Assembly: GCA_035236585.1 (NCBI GenBank) | Contig: CP141139.1 | Coordinates: 33,427,217-33,491,216 of the forward strand | Source of the DNA: Warburgia ugandensis | Taxonomy: Eukaryota; Streptophyta; Magnoliopsida; Canellales; Canellaceae | Length of the DNA stretch: 64,000 nucleotides | Direction: 5' to 3' | Part shown: positions 35,357-45,004 of the stretch, piece by piece | How the letters are laid out: each line of letters opens with the position of its first letter | Numbering within the stretch: position 1 is the stretch's first letter | Made by a program: the position numbers and the translations under genes | The notes under the pieces: generated by a model | What the model saw: the letters and a program-made list of their open reading frames with translations, nothing else | What the model was told of the DNA's origin: nothing | The model's database searches: none

Positions 35357-36853
35357 ATAATAAATAATCAATAAGCTACATATATAGTTACAATTTACTA
35401 TAATGTGGTAATAGTTTTTGACAATGTATGAAGATGGATATGAGAATGCACAACCAATTAGGAGAAGAGGGTGTATGATCCACAAAGGAGGTGATAGGAG
35501 AAATCTTTATAGTGAAAGTAAATATGTTTGTTGCTCTTTATTTGTTTTGTTAGGTTGCCCCTCTATGTCTTTTTCACAACAACATTTTGTTATTAAGACT
35601 TATTTTGTGTTTTTTTTATTCTATGATGCAGATGAATGAAGGTTGCAAGAGGCTATTTATCAAATGTAACAACATGAAGTTCTGATAAAAATATTAAAAT
35701 AAAAATAGCTTCTGAAGTTATGTAATAGTGGAAAAATGTATATGAGCAGTCTACTATACATCTATCCTTATGTAAGTCAATGGAAATGTATTTGAACAAT
35801 CTATTATACCTCTCTTTTTTATGAAAGTGAATTACAATCATATTTATGGTTTGGGCAGAGAATTCCTTTAGTTATGGCCTGTGTAAATAATTCTAGACTT
35901 TCATGCACTTCACATACTACTTCACAGTGAAAGATCTTTTGAAGGAGGACAAATTATTTTCACTAAACAATTAAATACAATACAACAGGAAATACAAAAA
36001 GTCATTATCATGCAATGGATAAGGAGAACATTTATGAGAATTTTTCAAAATGAACTGAGGACTAACTAGAAAGCTATTAGCATAGTTCTTATGTATCCAA
36101 AAGCTCATAAGGGCCAATGAAATGAGTAACCTTGCTGAGGATCACTTTCAACTGCTTGATCATCGTACCGCTTTGCCATATGAAGAACTAATGGAAGCCC
36201 CTGCCAATGCTCATATATATATATATATATATATCCTAGATTGAACATTGTGGATTTTTTCTCAAGCTTATACAGAATATAAGTGGAAATTCAATAAATA
36301 CAAGATGTAAAGCAGAATTTTTTCTCAAGCTAGGACTTAGCATTGATACATTACCTGAGATGCTAGTACCAGCTTTTACATTACAAAAGTTGGTGGGTTT
36401 GAGGTTGTTTAGAGAGTATAGACAATGTCTCATGAGAGACTTTTATATTACAAAGTGAGCAATGAATGAGCTCTTGCTCATTATGAGCAATGCTTTTCTT
36501 ATTTTTTATTGTTGTTCTAATTGAATTCCAAGCCAAACCATAACTTTATATTGTTCAATAACCTATGTTATGGGCTGTAGCTCCACAAGGAAACACATCA
36601 AGAAGAGGAGTAGGGGCAAAGATCCTTATGTTACTTTGGAGGAAGAGAGTATAAGCATCTGACATTCAAGCTAAGAAAATTACACACAAAAATTTCAGCT
36701 TTTCATGAGCATTTAGGGCTGTGACTGCATTCTAATCTTGGCAAGTGAAAAACATCATTTTCTTGTCTTTACCAAACCTTTAAAAATTTTAAAGGCACTT
36801 AAATTACAAGACTATGTAATTTACATATGCACATGTCATGTTTGTCAGTAATT
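35357..36853 (+). other. MULE interior right of the transposase
   Basis: AT-rich and non-coding apart from short chance frames. It contains a (TA)n run near 36213-36234. Confidence 0.4.
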
Positions 36854-36929
36854 GGATCTTGGTGGATTTGAACCACCATCGTCTTGAGATGAATTGCCAA
36901 GTGTTCTACCACATTTGAACTAAAGACCC
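36854..36929 (-). tRNA. tRNA-like sequence (probable tRNA pseudogene)
   Basis: The 76-nt minus-strand sequence folds as a tRNA. The acceptor arm GGGTCTT pairs with AAGATCC (one G-U). The D stem is GTTC/GAAC with TGG in the loop. The T arm is perfect, GGTGG-TTCAAAT-CCACC. The A-box region and a GGTTCAAATCC B box are present. The anticodon arm is 19 nt rather than 17 (stem CTTGG/TCAAG with a 9-nt loop), so identity cannot be read and it is likely non-functional. It lies inside the MULE and could be a tRNA-derived SINE head or a stray pseudogene. Confidence 0.45.
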
Positions 36930-37260
36930 AAATGCAACCACATTTAATGTGAGTGCATTGACTTTGTTACAGATAATGTTCGCAAGCATATCATAATCTC
37001 ATTACAACACATTAAAAACATTCATTTAAGTGGAAAGGAAACAAAAAGCATATATATGATGACAACAAGTAAAATCTTTATCATTTGAAGATCAGCCTTC
37101 ACTAAATGTAGCTCAAGATCTCGCTCTAGAATCCTGCACTAGATGATGAAGATCCTGATCCTGATGAAAATGATCATGCTGGGTGGTATGTGTTGGTGAA
37201 GATAACAAGTGATATTCTTCATATTAGGCAAAGTAGTCACACCTTACCAGACAACGATAA
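36930..37260 (+). other. MULE interior spacer
   Basis: Nothing recognised beyond GAT-rich stretches near 37145-37180. Confidence 0.35.
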
Positions 37261-37264
37261 TAAT

Positions 37265-39230
37265 GTTGATGTTTAACCGTAAGTGCACGGGCTATTGTAG
37301 TGAAGCTTATGCAAGTACGGGTCAATCCCACGAGGACTTGATCTAAAAAGTGGGAATTTTAATAAAATTTAATTATCTAAAATTAAAAATAAATCACTCA
37401 AAATTATTGGAATTATTGAAATGATAATCAAATATCATATCCAACAAAATTACAGAATTTCCAGTTTTTAAAGAAAACAAAAAAAAAAATCAAATAACAA
37501 GAAAAACTACTTCCCTAGATCAATCACTATCAAAATCTTCAACTTTGATGCCTTGAGAGATGATCAGCCTTCATATATGTCTTTATTACGTCCTTGATTA
37601 GAGATCCACTGGTCGAATTTGTCAAATTCTTCAAAATCAAAGAGATCTGGTCTAATTTGTCTTTTCAAGATTTGGACGAATCAGATTAAGTTTTGGATTT
37701 TAGATCGAAGATCTGAAACTTTGATTACGTCTAGGGATGTCCTAAGAATGACTCTGTAAAATTTATTTGAAATCTGCTAAGAAACGGAGGAGAATTTTGT
37801 GATTCTTGGTTGATTAAGGCTAACCCGTTGATGGGTTAGGCCTTAATTGATCTGGTAGAGATTAGGCGGTTCCTGGATAATAGAATATGGATAAAATAGA
37901 ATAGGAATAAAATGGGACACAGACGTAAACAAAATGAGGACACAGATAGAATTAACGAAAAAGAACATAATTGCAATTTCTTTTAAAGAGTGAGGGTAAA
38001 ACTGAAATTTCGTTAAAAATCTGGATTTTAAGAAAAAACCAGACGAACCCGATGAAGAAGGGGGAGCCTGAGGAGGGAGAAAAGAAGGAAAGAGGAAGGA
38101 GGAGAGGAAAAGTGGGGAAAACCCGCTTTGGGTTTCCGTCTCTGGGACGTCTGGAGCGGAAGGAAGAGGAGAAAGAGGGCGAGAGAAGAAAAGGCGGGAG
38201 AAGAAGAGGAGGGGAAAAGGAGGAGGCAGAGGAGAAAAACCCGACTTGGGTTTTCACCTCTGGGCAGGCCGAAGATGAAGAGGCAGAACACTGGTGATCT
38301 GGGCAGAAGAACAAGAGTGAGAGAGAGAGAGAGAGAGAGCCGAGCAAGTCTGTGGGGCCTTCCGGTGATGTTGGGAGGAGGGCTTCGGTCGGTGCTGGTT
38401 GAGGCCCCCCGGATTGGTCTGGGCGGTGATGGAGCAGGGCAATTCGGCACGACAGAGCTGTGAGGAGCAGGCAAGAAGCTGGACTGAGAGGCAGAGTGAC
38501 AGAGGGAGAAACAAAGAGCAGGGAAGCCGGCCAGTGATGGGTACTGACCGGGTAATAAGAGGGAAACAGAGATGGAGGAAGAGAGAAATATAGGGAAAGA
38601 TAGAGGGAGGAGGGAGGAGTAGCCTGGGGTGGTGCTTTACGGTAAGAGAGAACAAGGGAGAGAGATAGAGAGAAAAAAGAGGTGAAGGGAGGTAAGAGGT
38701 AGGGGGTGATGCGGTAGAGAAGAGAGAACAAGGGATAGGAGGAGGAGATCAAGAGGAGGGGAGTGCGATGAGAGAAAGAGGAAAGAAGGGAGAAGGAGAG
38801 AGAAAGATGAGAAGGGAATAGGAAGAGGGGGTGAAGAAGAGAAGAAAGGAGGTGGGAACGAGAGGGAGAGGGAAGAAGAGAAAAGGGGGGTGACGGTGTT
38901 TTTTGCCTCCCTCCTATGTCCTGCCTAAGAGAGTGAGGAGAGAAAGAGAATAGAGGTGAGGAGAAAAAGATAATGGGAAGAGGAGAGGGGAGAAGAAAGA
39001 GAGGAGAAGAAGAAGAGAAGAGAATTAGAGAAATAAATAGATGGGGCTTTATGCTTGAGAGAGAAAGTAGAGAAAAGGAAGGTAATAGGACGTGAGGGAG
39101 TGGTAAAGGAAAGAATGAATAAGGAAGGAAAAAGAGAAAAATAAGGAGGGAAAGAGGAAGAAAAGGAAAGAGAAGTGGGGTAAGGAGTTGCCCTTTACAT
39201 GTTCTTTTCATTTGTCCATGATTTTTATTC
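37265..39230. repeat. Unclassified repeat containing a 1.1-kb polypurine block
   Basis: The left end carries AACCGTAAGTGCACGGGC, then GTACGGGTCAATCCCACGAG, a sequence type I associate with abundant plant retroelement ends, although I cannot assign a family. From about 38050 to 39190 the plus strand is almost entirely G and A. The 419-codon minus-strand open frame (39211-37952) is the pyrimidine complement and consists of Leu/Ser/Pro/Phe; I regard it as a composition artefact. A pair of direct repeats (AAACCCGCTTTGGGTTTCCG near 38118, AAACCCGACTTGGGTTTTCA near 38237) lies at its left. Confidence 0.55.
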
Positions 39231-40838
39231 TATCTATCTCCATGGGTGATCTGGTCCATCCAATCCTCTTTAAGATTATCTGCACCGTTAACTTTTGCTC
39301 TTAGTCATCCGTGCATCCTTTGGTTGATCTGCAAAAGAAATGACTAAATTAGAATCATCTGAACCATACATTAGTCATCTAATGAGCTCTAATAATCATC
39401 TGACCGTTGATTTTGACAAATTAAGGTTTGGATGGTCAATTAGAGTTAAATTCAAAATCAAGCTAAATTTTACAAATTTGAATGGTTAGATTATCTAATT
39501 GAATGCTAAATTATGGGTATTTTGACCAAAATTGAACACTTAATAAATAATACATGCTAGGATTTAATTTTAGACTTTGATTTTGTGGTCACAGGTTCAA
39601 ATTCACAAGAACACCTTTGCATGTTAGAAGAACAACCTATAAAGTACATCTAGTTAAACATTATCTAACTAGTATTCTTCTCAAAATTTTCAAAAAAGTT
39701 GGAAAGACCATAATAAATTACATATTTTACCAGTGAAAAGCATAACAAAATGCACCCACCACTTGAATAAATGAAAAGGAACAATGATCTTCCGCAAGCA
39801 GGTGGCTATACTTATTGCTATGGATATCTCAATATCACTGAAATTTGGTTGGCTATGCTTTCGATGTCAACCATTCTTTAACTGCTCGAACCTTTTCTTC
39901 ATCTACATGGACTTCTTGGTGCTCACAATATAAAATGGAGTAATATTGAAGTGCACTTGGCAGCTTTGGAATATGCATTTATTTACTAGCCTAATGAAAT
40001 AGCTTTGATTCAGTTCCACACAAATGAGAAAAATGAGTATAAATAGTTGCAGTTCCAAATAAAAGATTCTGCAGGAGCTACCAACTAATTCGAGAAACTA
40101 AAAGTAAAATAATACCCTTACAATGAAAGATAATCAATACTATCACAAAAAGAAAGGGAAAAAAAAGAAGAGAGAAGAAGAACAAATAAATAAATTAAAC
40201 AAGTCAAAGACTAATAGTACACTAGATTCATTAAATTGCATCCATCATCCTTCATCTATGCTCCCTGGATAGTAAAAGACTTGATAGATACCCATAATCT
40301 GAGTCAAGGGCTAAAGCATATCAATTCTAGATGTAGTTTTAGACTAATCTTATTTTCCTTGACAAAACTAGAACTTTCGAAATCTGAAAAAGAGATTTTG
40401 ATAAACACAATGTGTTGACATTGCTAACATTATCATAACTCTTAAAAAATAACATGCTAAAGAGGCTTATTAATCTCACAAGAGAAGCTTCCCTTGTTCA
40501 TAAGAAAACCACATTAGATTATTTAAACCCATTTATTCAACAGAACTTAAGTGACAGATTTATGGAGTTAAACTCCAAAATATTGCTAGTATTTTAAGAA
40601 AACATGGCAATGAAGCATTGTACTTTTCATCGTCTGCAAAGTGATTCTCATTATATGAGAGCTTCAGAACTGCAAATTCAGCATTGCAGCACACATCCAT
40701 TACAATTACTAAGCCATCTATTATTTTAAGGGTTCGTGAAAAAGCATATTTGAATGAATCAGAAAAGAACTAGTGCAGATATAAAAAGAAAAATTACAAC
40801 AGCAAACAGATAAAAAAAAAAAAAAAAAACTTGATTAT
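39231..40838. other. MULE interior, no gene seen
   Basis: AT-rich, stop-rich sequence with a poly(A) run at 40812-40829 directly before the Ca2+-ATPase fragment. Confidence 0.4.
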
Positions 40839-40839
40839 G

Positions 40840-41632
40840 TGAGAGCCTCAACACTAGCAATATGCACATTCACTCTAAACAAGATGATTGTGACTGAGTT
40901 TTGGTTAGGAGAGGAAACTTTGAAGGAAAATCCATCTCAGTTAGCTCCAACCATTCTGGAATTGTTGAACTAGGGGTTTGGTTTGACTATCACAGATAGT
41001 ATTTACACACCCAATTTAGTTTTTAAGCCTGAAATTTCTGGTAGCCCAACCAAGAAAGCCATTCTATTATGGGCTGCTTTGGAGCTAGGCATGGACATGG
41101 AGAATTTGAAGCGTAGTTGTGCACTTTTACATGTTGAAGCCTTCAATTCAGAGAAGAAAAGGAGCAGGGTTTTAATGAGAAAGAATGGACAGAAGTCTAC
41201 CCATGTACATTGGAAAGGAGCTGTTGAGATGATATTGGCAATGTGTTAAAGTTACATTGCAAGTGATGGATCTTTGAAAAGCATGGACATATAGAAACGG
41301 GACAAGTTTTAGCAAATCATCAAAGATATGAAGGCTCAAAGTCTCAGATGTATTGCATTTGCTCACAAGGAAATTACAGAAGAAGATGTGACCAATGACG
41401 GCAATGAAAGGAAAGCTCACAAGCTCCAAGAAGATGGCTTCATATTGATAGGGCTGGTGTGTTTGATCCTCATTAACCAGGGGTGGGAATAGCTATGAAG
41501 CCTTGTAGAAAGGCTGGAGTTACCATCAAAATGGTAACTGTAGATAATGTTCTTATTGCGAGAGCCATAGCCATTGAATGTGGAATTCTTGCATCTAGTC
41601 AAGAGTTATGGTGGGGAAGATGCTTTTATAAC
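40840..41632 (+). pseudogene. Captured fragment of an autoinhibited Ca2+-ATPase (ACA) gene
   Basis: ACA proteins are P2B-type calcium pumps that move Ca2+ out of the cytosol. This piece covers the phosphorylation and nucleotide-binding domain. It reads ICT, then TLNKMIVTEFWLGEET, SPTKKAILLWAALELGMDME and LHVEAFNSEKKRS. Further on come HWKGAVEMILAMC (the K-G-A nucleotide-binding motif region), LRCIAFAHKEI, GVTIKMVTVDNV (family T-G-D-N is changed to T-V-D-N) and ARAIAIECGIL. The catalytic D-K-T-G-T between ICT and TLN is absent without other disturbance. There are stops near 40970, 41246, 41291 and 41308, and a frameshift near 41460. No intron is seen across about 250 codons, which fits an intronless ACA12/13-type donor or a processed copy. 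It ends where the right inverted repeat begins. Confidence 0.9.
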
Positions 41633-41635
41633 AAC

Positions 41636-42695
41636 ATTGAAGCCTTATATCATATTGTTGTTTTACTAACCTTGTAGTTTAACCTATGAATGTGGCCAAG
41701 TAAGAATAGAATACACAATGTTCTTTGAAAAACTAAAGAACATTGTTGATGGAATTTCATACACGTGCATTAAAGGAACAAGAAAATCAAACAAGTTTTC
41801 ATTGGAGTATAAAATCGGATGTGCACCACAGTTACAATATTGTCCACTTTGGCTGAAGTTGCACGACTTTGCTCTTCCCGATAGGGAAAACGCATTGTGA
41901 TCGTAAGAGTTTCCCGAACTCTTATAACTCGCCTAGCTCCCTCTCCTTGGGCGTATGGGACTAACTCTCGGGGTCACCTAGGCAGACACCCCCTCTCGAG
42001 ACTTAGTTCCATACCGCCTATGGAGAGGGAGCTAGGCAGGTTATAAGAGTTTGGAGAACTCTTACAGGCCTTTTCCCTATAGGAAAGAGCAAAGCCATGC
42101 AACTTTGGCCAAAACGAACAATATTGTGACTGTGGGACCCTTGGCTATTAAAATTAGTATCAGAGCCAGTTCCCCTCGTGGTGTGGGCTAGCCATTCATT
42201 GTCCACGAGTACGTGAGTTCCCTAAGGGGGAAAGAGGGGGCCTTGTGGCCCTAAGCCTGACTAGTCCACATATAGACCTACAAGGACGCATCTAGAGAGA
42301 GAGAGAGAGATTACCTCCTAGTAAGAGCTTGTAGTCAATCTCTGGTGAACGTGAATAGGGTAAAATGGGATCAATGGAGTCGGAGTGCTTGTTTAACAAA
42401 AAAAATGGGGGTGGGGGCGTGCATAGTCTTTGTGTAGTCTATCTTTAGCAAAGGAAGATGGTCGATGAGGTCAGCCTCGTGTTCATTCATCATTGGTCAT
42501 CTTCCATGGTGGTGGAGTATCTATAATGTTAAACACAGAAAGACAAAAATGATGGGGTAATGATGGAATTTTAAAAAAATTGATGTGAATGCAAATGTAA
42601 TAGAAATAGGGTGGTAAATTTGCAAAATGGTGAAAACATTGGATTTTCTTGCAAAAATGCCAAAAATTAATGGCATTTATTTCAAAAATCCTAAA
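41636..42695. repeat. Right inverted repeat of the composite MULE (interrupted)
   Basis: It matches the left arm in reverse complement at 41636-41826 and about 42262-42695. The gap is the hairpin insertion described separately. The inner end lies within a few bases of the end of the Ca2+-ATPase fragment. Confidence 0.85.
41827..42261. mobile_element. Hairpin-containing insertion in the right MULE arm (LTR/TRIM-like)
   Basis: The segment is absent from the left arm. It contains an imperfect palindrome, 41834-42127, whose arms begin and end with ACAATATTGT and share CTAGCTCCCTCTCC / GGAGAGGGAGCTAG and TATAACTCGCC / GGCAGGTTATA. At 42155-42167 it has AGTATCAGAGCC, one base off the T-GGTATCAGAGC initiator-Met tRNA primer site of plant LTR retrotransposons. 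It therefore resembles a small LTR or TRIM fragment with leader, but ends and family are not established. Confidence 0.6.
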
Positions 42696-45004
42696 AATAA
42701 ATTAGAGTTACAAAACTACTAAAGAGAAATCCTAGAGAGATCACATTTTATAGAGCATGTGGGCCATGAGGATCTCTGATTTTTCTTCAAAAGAAAGACT
42801 TAAAGAGAAAGAATGCCTACAAGGTTGTTCTATATATACTTAATTAAGTGTTGAATAGAGGGTTATTTTTAAAGCCACTTCTAGGATGGAGAGAAAAAGC
42901 AAGGATTTGGAAAAAAGAAGAAGAAGCTTGCATTCATGTACTTTGGAGGAATATTTTAGGTCCTCTTAACTTAGAGGAAGGTAAGATATAATTCCTTGAT
43001 TTGTTTTATAAGTTATAGAAATCATGCGATTCATATGATCCAAGAGTTAACCATAGATTTCATCTTTCAGTTTGGATATTCTATATGGACCAATAGAGAT
43101 CCTCTCCCCATCTCACCAAATCCATTACTTACAGGAATTTCTTCTTTCAAAAATCTTAAGCATATTTGGACCTCACTGGACTGTATTGGAGAAGTGCTTC
43201 ATGAAATTGTATGAAATATTCCAGTGCTCTGATCATCCACAATTTCACCAAATTTGATGTTCCATAGTTTCTGCAATATAATTCTACATGTAATTCGATG
43301 GATTTTTTTAATGCTTCTTATACTGAAGAAGGAATAAGATTCTCCTCCAAGGTAATAAAGCATGGAGTTTGGAGAAAAGAAAGTTGATTGAAAATGTTCT
43401 TACAAATTGTTAGGTTTGTGGCAACAAAGTACAAAATGAGTGGCAGAAGTGAAAAAATGCAAATAAATACTCAGAGAAACCACATTAGGGATTTGTTGAT
43501 GAATCGTTGTATCAATATATAACAATGTGATGAGGAAATTGAGAGGGAGCGAAGAGAGAAAATGTCCTTTTAAAATTATAATTGGCCAAGATGCTTAGGA
43601 CATTACGAAGAAACCTACAAAAGGGAGGGAATTCTTTAAATGTATAGAATTAGCCAATGCTTGTCATAAAGAAATTACAAAATTATGCTGAGATAGTATT
43701 TTCTTGATGTTGTAAGTTGATGAATTCAACTAAACATATGGATGATATATAGAGAATTAAAGCACTAAAAAAAGGGCAAATGTCTTGAGGACCCATGTTT
43801 CATAGGGATAGAGCTACATGTTGCCCCCAACATTTGACCTAAAATTTGAGTCATTTTTCCCTTTCTAATCAGCATTTAAGGTTAGCATTTAGAAATGAAC
43901 ATGCGAACATTCTGATTCAAAGAATTTGATAGTAGAGTTTGGTTGACTTTGATAATTTTGTCAATTTCTCGTATTTATTGAGTGGGATTATTTAACTCGT
44001 TTTGATTTTGTGGCAACTAAGGTTTTGGGTTTGTACAAGATTTAAACTATTTTGGGTTTTGCTATTATAGTCTTGGCAGCCATCAAATAGTAGAAGCTTT
44101 AATCAAGTAACCATTCAATGCCCATATGAGAAAATTTTTGAATCTAGATCATCTTATAATTGTATATTTGTACTTAATGCATGATCATTAGATATCAGAG
44201 ATGCATGAATTATTACAATTAATGACTTTGCCGCTATTGGAAATGTCACCTAACTGTGAGTCCTTTAAGTATCACCTAATGTTACACCTAAAGAAGTAAA
44301 GGCTTATAATTGGTTCTTTGCTTGCCTTTGGATCAGGGAAAGTAATAATAACAAATTTTGTAGCGTCAACCATTCTTTTGAAGTATTTGTTTTCAATAAA
44401 GTCTTTTGGAGTTATTTATTGCTTTAATTGATATGAATGAAGGTGTGGAGCATAATTACCATTGAGGGCTTCATTGAAGAATTGTGCATATGGATTTTGG
44501 CTTGTAAAGATTGAAAACCTACCCTTTGGAGTTTGGATATGTACGTTAAGGTCCTTGGAATAGCATATTTGGTGGATTTTGTGATTCATTTGCTTAAAGA
44601 ATTATGTGGTGTATGGATTTATAATTTTAATGGACATATAATACCAAAGTCAAATCCTTTCTTCAATAGTAACATTGTTCACTTTACCAAGCACTTTTTT
44701 TTTACCAAACCATAAGAGAGAGAACATCCTTTGCTATTTGTTCCATAATGATATGCTTTGTTAATTGAAATATATCTTTATTTTATTATATGTCTCTAGC
44801 ATATTATCTATTAAATATAAAGAATATCTCATGGATTAATTTTTGTATTGTATAGTTTGAACTCTCATAGTAGTTGGAAAAAAAAGTTTGATTAGCCTTT
44901 CGGAATTAAATTGGAACAAAAGATACTCACCCTGTTTTATTTTTTCACTTATTTATATTAATAATCGATTTTGTCAAAGTTATTTTGTGATTAAAAATTA
45001 GAAA
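42696..45004. other. Intergenic DNA right of the MULE
   Basis: AT-rich. Frames at 42996-43257 and 44533-44715 have no recognisable motif. I see no clear repeat structure. Confidence 0.4.

Larger units (their letters stand above)
30171..42695 (+). mobile_element. Composite Mutator-like element (MULE) with long inverted repeats and a captured gene fragment
   Basis: Inverted arms at about 30171-30840 and 41636-42695 match in the same order when one is reverse-complemented. Shared blocks include GGCATTTTTGCAAGAAAAT, CACCATTTTGCAAATTT, ACTCCACCACCA, GCACGCCCCC, TTGATTTTCTTGTTCC and AATGTTCTTTAGTTTTTCAA. Between the arms are a MuDR-type transposase relic (33397-35356), a tRNA-like sequence, a polypurine block and a Ca2+-ATPase gene fragment ending at the right arm. 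Long inverted repeats plus MuDR transposase are the definition of a MULE; gene-fragment capture is the Pack-MULE habit. The 9-bp target duplication is not clear because both flanks are A/T runs. Two opposite insertions of a related element are an alternative explanation. Confidence 0.7.

Noticed and set aside
37952-39211. 419-codon minus-strand open frame, the longest in the window
   Set aside because: It is the complement of a polypurine block. Its residues are almost all Leu, Ser, Pro and Phe, and its openness follows from composition. No domain is visible.
30150-42715. 9-bp MULE target duplication in the A/T runs at both ends
   Set aside because: AAAAATA-type matches occur by chance in such sequence and the exact element ends are not fixed.
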